DNA from: Pseudomonadales bacterium
GTDB lineage: Bacteria; Pseudomonadota; Gammaproteobacteria; Pseudomonadales; Pseudohongiellaceae
Reading direction: 5' to 3'
Assembly (NCBI GenBank): GCA_022822865.1
Contig: JAJDYJ010000040.1
Coordinates: forward strand, 1-43,787
Length of the DNA: 43,787 nt
Part shown: positions 36,236-43,787 of the stretch, in pieces
Position numbering within the stretch: the first letter of the stretch is position 1
Layout: every line of letters starts with the position of its first letter
Notes under the pieces: generated by a model
What the model saw: only the letters and a program-made list of their open reading frames with translations
What the model was told of the DNA's origin: nothing
The model's database searches: none
Made by a program: the position numbers and the translations under genes

Positions 36236-36264
36236 ACATTAGCTTAGCTGTTGGTAACTGTAAA
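36236..36264 (-). promoter_or_regulatory. Weak candidate promoter of the metallo-hydrolase
   Basis: Minus strand TTTACA (36264-36259), 17 bp, TAATGT (36241-36236); 5/6 and 3/6. It lies 40 bp before the start and just outside the repeat element. Confidence 0.3.
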
Positions 36265-36276
36265 CCGAACATTTGT

Positions 36277-36516
36277 GGCTTCGATCCGCCGCGAGCGGGC
36301 GGGGTGAATGCGGCGGACGCCGTAAATACTTCTGCATCGGCTGCCTTCGATTGGTTCGTGCATGCCATCCCTGGCGCGACATTGATGGCTTCGCTAACCC
36401 CCAGCCTTGCCATCCATGGCAAGTCGTTCGGCCCTCAAAAAGCATTGCTTTTTGTCGGCTGCGCCGACCGGGCCTCACCCTCACACGCCCGCCGCATTCA
36501 CCCCGCCCGCCCGCGG
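36277..36516 (+). repeat. Structured interspersed element, copy 2 (complete)
   Basis: About 240 bp, plus orientation, filling most of the 399 bp gap between the metallo-hydrolase and the acyl-CoA synthetase. It starts GGCTTCGATCCG. Arms 36289-36316 and 36489-36516 pair with one mismatch in 28. Internal hairpins: CTTGCCAT-CC-ATGGCAAG, AAAAAGC-ATT-GCTTTTT and GTCGGC-TGC-GCCGAC. The core from TCGTTCGGCCCTCAAAAAGC to GACCGGGCCTCACCC matches copy 1 at 26897-27101 almost base for base, while stems differ in sequence but stay paired. No transposase. Confidence 0.85.
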
Positions 36517-36594
36517 CTAACGTAGTGCTTGAGTTGTGGATGTGTTTACGGCGTCCGCTACATCCCACCCGCCAGACGGCTACGGATCGAGGCC
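36517..36594 (-). repeat. Structured interspersed element, partial copy 3
   Basis: Read on the minus strand, this 78 bp begins GGCCTCGATCCGTAGCCGTC, two bases after the acyl-CoA synthetase stop, and continues to GCGGACGCCGTAAACACATC, matching the 5' part of copies 1 and 2. The core and 3' arm are missing. It lies head-to-head with copy 2, giving the whole 36277-36594 block imperfect outer inverted repeats. Confidence 0.75.
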
Positions 36595-36595
36595 G

Positions 36596-38239
36596 CTATT
36601 TGTGAATATAGGGGGCGGCGGTGGCTTGTTCTCTTAGCAGGTATTTCTGGACTTTGCCGGTGGAGGTTTTCTTGATTGGGCCCCAGACGACTTTCTTCGG
36701 CATCTTGAAGCCGGCCAGTTCGGAGCGGCAGTAGGCGACGAATTCCTGGTCGGTCATCTGTTCGCCGTCTTTCAGGCAGACGAAGGCGCAGGGGACTTCG
36801 CCCCATTTTTCGTCGGGCGAGGCTACTACGGCGGCTTCGAGGATTTTCGGGTGGCGGAACATTACGGATTCGAGTTCGAGGGAGGAGATGTTTTCGCCGC
36901 CGGAGATGATGATGTCCTTGGAGCGGTCCTTGATCTGGCAGTAGCCGTCCTCGTGCCAGACGGCCAGGTCGCCGGAATGGAACCAGCCGCCGTTGAAGGA
37001 AGCTTCGGTGGTGCGCGGGTTTTTCAGGTAGCCCTTCATCACGAGGTTGCCGCGCATGAAGATTTCGCCCATGGACTTGCCGTCCTTCGGTACGGGCTGC
37101 AGGGTTTCCGGGTCGGCCACCATGAGTTCGTCCTGCAAGGGCGCGCGTACGCCCTGGCGCGCGAGCATTTCGGCGCGGCTGTCCACGTCGAGTTCGGCCC
37201 ATTCGTCCTGGGGCTCGCAGACCACGCAGGGGCCGTAGGTTTCGGTCAGGCCGTAGGCGTGGACGACCTCGAAGCCCATGTTCTCCATGCCGGCGATTAC
37301 CGCGGCCGGCGGCGCGGCGCCGGCGGTCATGGCGCTGACCTTGTGCGCGATGCCCTGGCGCAATTCCTCGCAGGCGTTGATCAGGGTGTTGAGTACCACG
37401 GGGGCGCCGCAGAAGTGGGTTACCTTGTGGCGCTTGATGGCGTTGAACATCGCCTCGTCGCGCACGTGGCGCAGGCAGACGTTGACGCCGGCGACGACCG
37501 CCAGGCTCCAGGGGAAGCACCAGCCGTTGCAATGGAACATGGGCAGCGTCCACAGGTACACGGGATGCGCGGTCATTTTCCAGCACAGCACGTTGGAGAC
37601 GGCGTTCAGGTAGGCGCCGCGATGATGGAATACGACGCCCTTGGGGTCGCCGGTGGTGCCCGAGGTGTAGTTGAGCGTGATGGCCTGCCATTCGTCCTCG
37701 ATCTGGAAGCAGCGGTAGTCCGGGTCTCCGGCGGCGATGAAGGCTTCGTAATCCTGCTCGCCGAGCAATTCGCCGCCTTCGTAGTACGGATCGTCGATAT
37801 CGATCACCAGAATCTCGTGTTCGACGAGTTCCAGCGCCGCCTTGATCGTGGCGCTGTGTTCGCGGTCGGTGAACAGCACTTTGGTCTCGGCGTGGCCGAG
37901 GATGAAGGCGATGGCCCTGGCGTCGAGCCGGGTGTTGAGCGCGTTCAGCACCGCGCCGATCATCGGCACGCCGAAATGCGCCTCGAAAGTCTCCGGGGTA
38001 TTTGCGCCCATGAAGGAAACGGTATCGCCCTTGCCGATGCCGATGCGGGCCAGGCTCGATGCGAGCAGGCAGCAGCGCGCATAGGTCTGGGACCAGGTGT
38101 AGTTCGTATCGCCGTGGATGATGGAAGTCCGGTCCGGGTATACGCTCGCGCAACGCTCGATGAAACTCAACGGCGTGAGATGCGCGAAATTGGCGGCGTT
38201 TTTGTCGAGCGACTGTTCGTAGATATTCTCGCTGTTCAT
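36596..38239 (-). CDS. AMP-dependent acyl-CoA synthetase
   Basis: 547 residues. The adenylate-forming signature [16 protein letters not shown] (P-loop), the motif [32 protein letters not shown] in the hinge region and the catalytic Lys in KTSTGKVQK are all present. It activates a carboxylic acid with ATP and transfers it to CoA. Length and [14 protein letters not shown] resemble medium-chain and DmdB-like (3-methylmercaptopropionate) ligases, but the substrate cannot be fixed. It lies 40 bp after the GNAT fusion gene on the same strand. The stop is directly followed by the repeat element. Confidence 0.93.
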   Translation of the reverse strand: MNSENIYEQSLDKNAANFAHLTPLSFIERCASVYPDRTSIIHGDTNYTWSQTYARCCLLASSLARIGIGKGDTVSFMGANTPETFEAHFGVPMIGAVLNALNTRLDARAIAFILGHAETKVLFTDREHSATIKAALELVEHEILVIDIDDPYYEGGELLGEQDYEAFIAAGDPDYRCFQIEDEWQAITLNYTSGTTGDPKGVVFHHRGAYLNAVSNVLCWKMTAHPVYLWTLPMFHCNGWCFPWSLAVVAGVNVCLRHVRDEAMFNAIKRHKVTHFCGAPVVLNTLINACEELRQGIAHKVSAMTAGAAPPAAVIAGMENMGFEVVHAYGLTETYGPCVVCEPQDEWAELDVDSRAEMLARQGVRAPLQDELMVADPETLQPVPKDGKSMGEIFMRGNLVMKGYLKNPRTTEASFNGGWFHSGDLAVWHEDGYCQIKDRSKDIIISGGENISSLELESVMFRHPKILEAAVVASPDEKWGEVPCAFVCLKDGEQMTDQEFVAYCRSELAGFKMPKKVVWGPIKKTSTGKVQKYLLREQATAAPYIHK

Positions 38240-38279
38240 TGATACTCGTTTCCTTCAGGCGTTTGCGGGTGCAGGCGGT

Positions 38280-39956
38280 CTAGATGGAGTCCATGTCCCC
38301 CGCGGTCAACCACCATGCTCCGTAGGGAAGCGTGGAATCCGGGCCCGGATTCCAGGCGTTAAAGGGTATCTCAATCCCCAAATTCTTCTCAACGCGGTCC
38401 TGCCAGGACAGGCGTTCCACCCAGGCGTTGGTGAGCCACATCCTGAGGGCTCCCGGCTGTTCATGGAAATCGGGGCAGGATGCGAGCCACCGCAGCGAGG
38501 CGGCAACGACATCGTTCATGCGCGCAAGCGGCGCCACCACGTCCATCAGCAGCCATTGCTCCTCGTGACGCTTGAGCACGGCAACGGCGAAAGCTTCGCT
38601 CTCGCGTGTCAGCAACAGGGGGAAATACGCGTCCGCCTTCGGATGCCGAAAATAGCGATAGTCCAGATATTCGCCATGGCGCTTGCCGATCACGCCGGCG
38701 CCGAAGTCCTTGCGCATGGCCTGCCATAACTCGTCGACCGATTTCCTGTGCGATGGATTTTCCACCCGCAGCGGCTCAGCCTGGATATTCGGGTCGGATC
38801 CGGGAAAATCGCTGAACGCCAGTTCGACGTAATCGTCGACCTTGCCGTACAGGCCGAGCCTGACCGCGGTTTTCATGACGGGCTTGTTGGGAAAGCCGAA
38901 CCCGAGTATGTGGTCGACGGTATAGCCAATTTCGCGCTCGAACAGGGTCGCGGTCATATGGAAATACAGGCTGTTGCGCCCGTATTGCCGCCGCACCGCG
39001 GGCTTGACCATGACATCGCAGCCCTGAAAGGCCAGTTGATCTTCGCCGAAGTAATCGATCTCCCGCGCCACGCCGCCGTAGTGGGCGATGACCGGTCCGC
39101 CCGGTTCGGTCCGGGCGACGATGCAGGTGCCTTTCCCGGCTTCGTACTTCCAGCGCCACAAGGCTGCGTCGAACTTCTCCCCGAAACTCTCCTCGAAGAT
39201 TTCCGCGACTTCCTCCGGCTCGAAAGAGCCGATGTCGCCGAGTTCGAGTTCGCTCCACGGGCCTCCGGCCCGGGCGTCGAGTTCGAAAACGAAACACTCG
39301 AATCGGCGATGTCCGTTCTCGAGTTCCGCGGCCAGGGCATCGAGTTCACGCACCAATGCGCGTTCATGCTCATCAGGGTGCGCGCCATCTGTTCCCCGGA
39401 CTCCAATCTGCAAGGATCGCAACCACGCCGCGGGAGGGAACGAAGAAGACGGCGGGGGGTCGGCTACCAGGGAGCGCGCTTCCGCGACCGACTGCCTTGC
39501 CTTTTCGGTCCAATCGATCGTTTCCAGCAGACGGAAGCCGAGCCGCTCGGCCAGTTGCAGCAGGGAAAACTCGGTCGGCAGTCCGGATTTCAGAATGGTC
39601 CCGACCTCCCGCAGAAATTCTCCCGCCAGGATGAGTGTTTCCCCATCCCTCAGCAACTTGCGGGCCCTGCACAACAGCTGCATCTGATCCTTGTAATGAA
39701 TGGTTCCGCTATGCAGCACGCAATTCCAGTCCCGGTCGAGCCCCCCCGATATGCCGCCGGCCAACACCCGCTCAAAATCCGCTCGAGAATTCACCAATCG
39801 TTTCGGCAGGCCCGCCAGGGGGTTTTTCGTCCTGTTTGACTCAAGCGGGAGATATGCCGGCCCCTCCATGGCGGCGGCGGACCCGCTCGCGGGCGTCCCG
39901 GAACGTACGATTCGTTCAAGCAGTTTCCGGGAATCCCCGGTCAATCCGAAAGTCAT
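38280..39956 (-). CDS. Methyltransferase-like / GNAT fusion protein
   Basis: 558 residues from ATG at 39956; a TTG at 39989 is possible. The first 190 or so residues look like the second half of a Rossmann methyltransferase (DRDWNCVLHSGTIHYKDQ, LLCRARKLLRDGETLILAGE, LAERLGFRLLETID) but I see no glycine-rich SAM-binding motif. The C-terminal part is an acetyltransferase-like GNAT fold: VAEIFEESFGEKFDAALWRW, then VIAHYGGVA, CDVMVKPAVRRQYG and LGFGFPNKP. Such GNAT proteins act on sugars or amines in some clusters. Function unknown. It precedes an acyl-CoA synthetase gene and is divergent from regBA. Confidence 0.7.
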   Translation of the reverse strand: MTFGLTGDSRKLLERIVRSGTPASGSAAAMEGPAYLPLESNRTKNPLAGLPKRLVNSRADFERVLAGGISGGLDRDWNCVLHSGTIHYKDQMQLLCRARKLLRDGETLILAGEFLREVGTILKSGLPTEFSLLQLAERLGFRLLETIDWTEKARQSVAEARSLVADPPPSSSFPPAAWLRSLQIGVRGTDGAHPDEHERALVRELDALAAELENGHRRFECFVFELDARAGGPWSELELGDIGSFEPEEVAEIFEESFGEKFDAALWRWKYEAGKGTCIVARTEPGGPVIAHYGGVAREIDYFGEDQLAFQGCDVMVKPAVRRQYGRNSLYFHMTATLFEREIGYTVDHILGFGFPNKPVMKTAVRLGLYGKVDDYVELAFSDFPGSDPNIQAEPLRVENPSHRKSVDELWQAMRKDFGAGVIGKRHGEYLDYRYFRHPKADAYFPLLLTRESEAFAVAVLKRHEEQWLLMDVVAPLARMNDVVAASLRWLASCPDFHEQPGALRMWLTNAWVERLSWQDRVEKNLGIEIPFNAWNPGPDSTLPYGAWWLTAGDMDSI

Positions 39957-40039
39957 CGGTTGCAAGCTATGCAGATCAAGGCGAGGCAATATAGCCTGCG
40001 CTCTGCATTTTTCCTAGTTCGACAAGGTAAACTAGCGCC

Positions 40040-41377
40040 ATGCGGCAGATTCTCGGACTCAACAGACTCGCGGCCTGGCTGATCCCGGTCCAGTCGGGCG
40101 ATACCAGCCTCACCCGCCAGGGACTCCAGCGCCTGCTCCTGTTGCGCGCTTTCGTCACCGGCGCGAGTTGCGCGGGCCTGCTCGCGCTGATGTTGTTTCC
40201 CGGGCTGGAAGTTCCGGGTGTCTTCATCGCCGTCCTCGTCGCCGCCATCGTCGTTTCCATCCTGTTCGGATACTGGCGATTGAATCTGCCCAGACCCATC
40301 GGCAACGCCGAACTGTTTCTGCACATCCTCGTTGACGTGGTCTTCCTGGTTTTGCTCCTGCTCAATACCGGCGGCGTCGGCAATCCGCTGATTTCCTATC
40401 TGCTCGTGCTGCTCGCGGTGACCGCGACCCTGCTGCCGCGCGCTTTCGTGAACTCATTCGCAGTCTGCAGCATCCTCATTTATACGTTCTTTCTGCTGCT
40501 CGATCTCCTGGCGGAACAGAACATGCCCGGCATGAGCGGCAACGCCCAGGACATGTTCGAATTGCACCTCGTGGGCATGTGGGTGATATTCGTCGTCAGC
40601 GCGATCCTGATTACCGTTTTCATCAGCGCCATGGCCATAGCCGTGCGCGAGCGCGAGCACCATCTCGCCGAAGCCCGCGAAAATGAATTGCGCAACGAGC
40701 AACTCGTCGCCATCGGCACCCTCGCCGCGGGCACCGCCCATGCGCTTGGCACCCCGCTGTCCACCATGGCGGTCATCCTGAACGACCTGGACGATATCGA
40801 CCGGGAAGAGTTGAAAGGAGAATCCGTCAAACAGGAAATCGGCCTGCTGCGCGAACAGGTCGGCCGCTGCAAGCATTCGATCAACCAGTTGATCCGCTAC
40901 TACCACAAGGACGATCCCAGCGCCCGGGAACAGGTCACGCTCGCGCGCTTCGCGGCGGATATCCAGGATTACATTCTCAATGTGCATCCCGCCGCCAGGG
41001 TCGAATTCAGCCTGGCGGCCGAGCCGGAAACGCCGCTCGACGTCGAACCGAGCCTGCGCCACGCGGTGATCAATATCATCGAAAACGGCATCAAGGCTGC
41101 CCGGAAAACGGTGAATGTCGACTACGCGCCGGACCCGGAAGAAGCGCGGAATCTGCTGATCAGCGTCGCCGATGACGGTCCGGGAATACCCGAGGAAGTA
41201 CTCGAGCGCATCGGCGAACCCTTCGTTTCCCGGCGCAAGGACAGCATGGGGCTTGGCATATTCCTCGCCAACGCGGCATTGCGGCGGGCCGGCGGCAGTA
41301 TCGAGATGTTCAACCGGCAGGCGGGCGGCGCCCTGACGCTGATTCGTCTGCCGCTGACGAACGAGACAGGATCATGA
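40040..41377 (+). CDS. regB: Redox-sensing histidine kinase RegB/PrrB-like
   Basis: 445 residues. Six membrane helices span about 30-205; the RegB quinone-site motif appears as NTGGVGNPLISYLLVLL. The phospho-acceptor helix is GTLAAGTAHALGTPLSTMAV and the ATPase has DDGPGIPEEVLERIGEPFVS and GLGIFLANAAL. The redox-box cysteine is kept in REQVGRCKHSINQL. RegB homologues sense the quinone pool or oxygen and phosphorylate RegA to switch redox-linked genes. The acidic residue that usually follows the phospho-His is Ala here. The stop overlaps the regA start (ATGA). Confidence 0.9.
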   Translation: MRQILGLNRLAAWLIPVQSGDTSLTRQGLQRLLLLRAFVTGASCAGLLALMLFPGLEVPGVFIAVLVAAIVVSILFGYWRLNLPRPIGNAELFLHILVDVVFLVLLLLNTGGVGNPLISYLLVLLAVTATLLPRAFVNSFAVCSILIYTFFLLLDLLAEQNMPGMSGNAQDMFELHLVGMWVIFVVSAILITVFISAMAIAVREREHHLAEARENELRNEQLVAIGTLAAGTAHALGTPLSTMAVILNDLDDIDREELKGESVKQEIGLLREQVGRCKHSINQLIRYYHKDDPSAREQVTLARFAADIQDYILNVHPAARVEFSLAAEPETPLDVEPSLRHAVINIIENGIKAARKTVNVDYAPDPEEARNLLISVADDGPGIPEEVLERIGEPFVSRRKDSMGLGIFLANAALRRAGGSIEMFNRQAGGALTLIRLPLTNETGS

Positions 41378-41913
41378 GCAGCGGCAGCGAAGACAGACTG
41401 CTGTTCGTGGAAGACGACGAGGCTTTCGCCTGGGCCGCGAGCCGGGCGCTGGAACGCAGGGGCTATGAAGTCTTGCACGCGGGAGAATTCGAACCGGCGC
41501 AGAAGCTTGTGGAAGGCGAGGAATTCGAATACGCCGTGCTCGATCTGAATCTGGGTAATTGCACGTCTCTCGATCTCATCCTGCCCTTGCGCGAACGGAA
41601 TCCCGACATGCGCATCCTGGTGCTGACCGGCTATGCCAGCATCGCCACGGCGGTGCGGGCGATCAAGCTCGGCGCCGACAATTACCTGGCGAAACCCGCG
41701 GACACCGACGAAATCCTGACCGCCTTGCTGAGCGATCCGGAGCCGGACGCGGACGCCGAGCTGCAGCCCATGTCGGTGCGCCGCCTTGAATGGGAACATA
41801 TCCAGAAGGTGCTCGAACAGAACAATGGCAACATCTCGGCCACCGCGCGGCAACTGAACATGCATCGCCGCACCTTGCAGCGCAAATTGCAGAAGCGGCC
41901 GGTCCAGCGCTGA
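41374..41913 (+). CDS. regA: Redox response regulator RegA/PrrA-like
   Basis: 179 residues. Receiver domain: VEDDEAF (acid pocket), VLDLNLG with the phospho-Asp near residue 59, LTGYASIATAV and KPADTDE with the conserved Lys. The C-terminal Fis-type HTH reads RLEWEHIQKVLEQNNGNISATARQ and ends NMHRRTLQRKLQKR, nearly the invariant RegA DNA-binding helix. Short linker with Pro/Glu. It is translationally coupled to regB. Targets in other Proteobacteria include respiration, carbon fixation and nitrogen genes; the ALDH gene 33 bp downstream is in the same direction. Confidence 0.93.
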   Translation: MSSGSEDRLLFVEDDEAFAWAASRALERRGYEVLHAGEFEPAQKLVEGEEFEYAVLDLNLGNCTSLDLILPLRERNPDMRILVLTGYASIATAVRAIKLGADNYLAKPADTDEILTALLSDPEPDADAELQPMSVRRLEWEHIQKVLEQNNGNISATARQLNMHRRTLQRKLQKRPVQR

Positions 41914-41946
41914 AGCGAATCGAGATAAACACGGAGGGAAAAGGAT

Positions 41947-43455
41947 ATGCCGATGACTAACGAACAGATTCTCGCCGCGGCCGGCCTCGGCGCCGCTGAA
42001 TTGAGCGGCGGCGCGCTCGCCGTGCGGTCGCCCATCGATGGCGCCGAGGTAGCCCGCGTGCGGGAAACCGACCTTGCCGAAATCCCGGCAATCACCGCCC
42101 GCGCACAAGGCGCCTTCCAGGCATGGCGCGAGGTTCCGGCGCCCCGGCGCGGCGAACTCGTGCGTCTGCTCGGCGAGGAACTGCGCGCCGGCAAGGAAAG
42201 GCTGGGCGCGATAGTCACCCTCGAAGCTGGCAAGATCGTCTCCGAGGGCCTTGGCGAAGTCCAGGAAATGATCGACATCTGCGATTTCGCCGTCGGCCTG
42301 TCGCGCCAGTTGTACGGCAAGTCCATCGCCTCCGAGCGCCCCGGCCACAGGATGACCGAGAACTGGCATCCGCTCGGCCCCTGCGGCGTCATCACGGCGT
42401 TCAATTTTCCGGTGGCGGTGTGGTCCTGGAACGCCGCGCTGGCGCTGGTCTGCGGCAATCCCGTGATCTGGAAGCCCTCGGAAAAGACGCCTTTGACCGC
42501 CCTTGCCACGATGAAGATCATGCAGCGGGCGATCGAACGATTTGGCGGGGACGCGCCGGAAGGACTCGTTCAAACGATCGTCGGCGGAGTGGAAGTCGGC
42601 GATGCGCTGGTCTCGTCCCGGGATGTGCCGATCGTTTCGGCGACCGGTTCGACGCGCATGGGCGCCGCGGTCGGACCGAAAGTCCTGGGACGCTTCGGCC
42701 GGCCGATTCTGGAACTCGGCGGCAATAACGCCATGATCGTCGCTCCCTCGGCCGACCTCGCCATGGCCGTTCGCGCGATCGTCTTTTCGGCCGTGGGGAC
42801 CGCCGGCCAGCGTTGCACCTCATTGCGGCGGCTGATCGTTCACAAATCGATCAGGAAGGAACTCGTCAGGCAGGTCGCCAGGGCGTATTCGGGCCTCAAG
42901 ATCGGCGACCCGCGAGATGAGGGCGTACTGGTCGGCCCATTGATCGACGAGCGGGCCGGCGACGCCATGCTGGGGGCCCTCGACCGGGCCCGCGGCGAAG
43001 GCGGCGAAGTCATCGGCGGCGAAACCGTGAGCGAGGGCGTCCCGGCCGGAGGAGTCTACTTAAGCCCGGCCATCGCGATAATGCCCGGGCAAACCGATAC
43101 GGTGCGAACCGAAACCTTCGCGCCGATTCTCTACGTCATGGAATACGAGACCCTGGAAGAGGCCATCGCCCTGCATAACGACGTGCCCCAGGGGCTTTCC
43201 TCGTGCATTTTCACGCTCGACGTGCGCGAAGCCGAGACTTTCCTGTCCGCGGTCGGTTCGGATTGCGGCATCGCCAACGTCAACATCGGCCCCTCCGGCG
43301 CGGAAATCGGCGGCGCTTTCGGCGGCGAGAAGGAAACCGGCGGCGGCCGCGAATCGGGTTCGGACGCATGGCAGGGCTACATGCGCCGCCAGACGAGTAC
43401 GGTCAACTACTCGGCCGCCCTGCCGCTGGCCCAGGGCGTGAAATTCGACATCTGA
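41947..43455 (+). CDS. ALDH7-type aldehyde dehydrogenase (aminoadipate semialdehyde dehydrogenase-like)
   Basis: 502 residues. Aldehyde dehydrogenase blocks: TAFNFPVAVWSWNAALAL, WKPSEKTPLTAL, SATGSTRMGAAV (NAD loop), ELGGNNAMIV with the general base and GTAGQRCTSLRRLIVH with the nucleophilic Cys. The end (ETGGGRESGSDAWQGYMRR, NYSAALPLAQGVKFDI) is diagnostic of the ALDH7 group, which oxidises 2-aminoadipate 6-semialdehyde in lysine breakdown and betaine aldehyde or lipid aldehydes in other settings. GGAGG ribosome-binding site at 41933-41937. It may act with the saccharopine dehydrogenase-like protein at 2126. It is only 19 bp from the convergent restriction-enzyme gene. Confidence 0.92.
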   Translation: MPMTNEQILAAAGLGAAELSGGALAVRSPIDGAEVARVRETDLAEIPAITARAQGAFQAWREVPAPRRGELVRLLGEELRAGKERLGAIVTLEAGKIVSEGLGEVQEMIDICDFAVGLSRQLYGKSIASERPGHRMTENWHPLGPCGVITAFNFPVAVWSWNAALALVCGNPVIWKPSEKTPLTALATMKIMQRAIERFGGDAPEGLVQTIVGGVEVGDALVSSRDVPIVSATGSTRMGAAVGPKVLGRFGRPILELGGNNAMIVAPSADLAMAVRAIVFSAVGTAGQRCTSLRRLIVHKSIRKELVRQVARAYSGLKIGDPRDEGVLVGPLIDERAGDAMLGALDRARGEGGEVIGGETVSEGVPAGGVYLSPAIAIMPGQTDTVRTETFAPILYVMEYETLEEAIALHNDVPQGLSSCIFTLDVREAETFLSAVGSDCGIANVNIGPSGAEIGGAFGGEKETGGGRESGSDAWQGYMRRQTSTVNYSAALPLAQGVKFDI

Positions 43456-43474
43456 TTTTTCGATGCCAGGTCCA

Positions 43475-43787
43475 CTAACGAATCGCTTTCAAGTAGCCGG
43501 TCACATGACCGAGTAGCGAACCCACAAATCGTTGAAAGCTGATTTCTTCAGATGGCTCACGGTACCAGCCGTCGAGACCTTGAGCCTTGTTTGATGTAAC
43601 GAGACAGGCAGAATTGTATAGACGCTCTCGAACCAGCTTTATGCAGAACTCTTCGTAACGTTTTACGTAAGAGCTATCGCGAAATTCCTCGTGTACCTTG
43701 AAGTGCGGCTCTTTCGCCTTTACTGGGCTCATGGACTTGGGAGACTCCTGGAGCATCATCAGGTAGCCCAGCCACGGGCTGGCGGAT
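43475..43787 (-). CDS. PaeR7I/XhoI-like restriction endonuclease, C-terminal part (cut by window edge)
   Basis: The frame runs open to the right edge of the window, so only about 103 C-terminal residues are seen, reading ASPWLGYLMMLQESPKS, EPHFKVHEEF, SSYVKRYEEFCIKLVRERLY and FQRFVGSLLGHVTGYLKAI. This resembles the C-terminal half of the PaeR7I/XhoI type II restriction endonuclease family (cleaves CTCGAG in known members); the assignment is from memory of the family pattern. An internal ATG at 43759 is not the true start. Base composition is visibly lower in GC than the neighbouring genes, suggesting transfer. A partner methylase should lie just outside the window. Confidence 0.6.
   Translation of the reverse strand, partial: SASPWLGYLMMLQESPKSMSPVKAKEPHFKVHEEFRDSSYVKRYEEFCIKLVRERLYNSACLVTSNKAQGLDGWYREPSEEISFQRFVGSLLGHVTGYLKAIR

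Noticed and set aside
36239..36605. Open frames of about 110 codons on both strands between the metallo-hydrolase and the acyl-CoA synthetase
   Set aside because: They lie wholly inside the palindromic repeat element and translate its arms; Arg/Pro/Gly-rich with no protein features.

Overview
The window is GC-rich (about 60% by eye), gene-dense chromosome of a gammaproteobacterium-like organism. The main pointers are the ribF-ileS-fkpB-ispH gene order, an adjacent pepA-valS pair, a RegB/RegA redox two-component system, a three-subunit PntA1/PntA2/PntB transhydrogenase, glnK-amtB and a large TonB-dependent receptor. I cannot name a genus. I see no rRNA, tRNA, CRISPR array or prophage.

Layout. 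1-3.3 kb: a small secreted protein, an aminotransferase and an Lrp-type regulator, divergent from a saccharopine dehydrogenase-like gene. 3.3-5.9 kb: an isopropylmalate dehydrogenase-like and an isopropylmalate/citramalate synthase-like gene, convergent with overlapping 3' ends. 6.0-8.9 kb: the pnt operon. 9.0-11.5 kb: an RDD membrane protein, an alkaline phosphatase and a thioesterase. 11.6-15.9 kb: pepA-valS. 16.1-21.3 kb (minus strand): ribF-ileS-fkpB-ispH, without lspA; ispH has no ATG/GTG/TTG start and appears to begin at ATC. 21.4-26.8 kb (minus): five genes joined by 4-8 bp overlaps, comprising an osmoprotectant-type ABC ATPase, a permease/binding-protein fusion, an ATP-grasp ligase, an OlsF-like double acyltransferase and a 73-residue membrane protein. 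27.1-28.9 kb (minus): ECF sigma factor, anti-sigma factor and DUF4252-like protein. 29.1-32.0 kb: glnK-amtB and a secreted serine hydrolase. 32.1-36.2 kb (minus): TonB-dependent receptor and metallo-beta-lactamase-fold hydrolase. 36.6-40.0 kb (minus): acyl-CoA synthetase and a GNAT fusion protein. 40.0-43.5 kb: regB-regA and an ALDH7-type dehydrogenase. The right edge holds the end of a PaeR7I/XhoI-like restriction enzyme with lower GC, perhaps the edge of an island.

How the genes may work together. The Lrp regulator, aminotransferase, saccharopine dehydrogenase-like protein and, far away, the ALDH7 enzyme would fit lysine breakdown through 2-aminoadipate semialdehyde; this is inference. The five-gene overlapping operon is the best candidate for an undescribed system: uptake of a small zwitterion coupled to ATP-dependent ligation and double acylation suggests synthesis of an amino-acid-containing membrane lipid. 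Two repeat families occur: REP-like palindromes next to valS, ispH and the RDD gene, and a 200-240 bp multi-hairpin element (26.9 kb and 36.3 kb) whose arms differ between copies but stay complementary within each copy.
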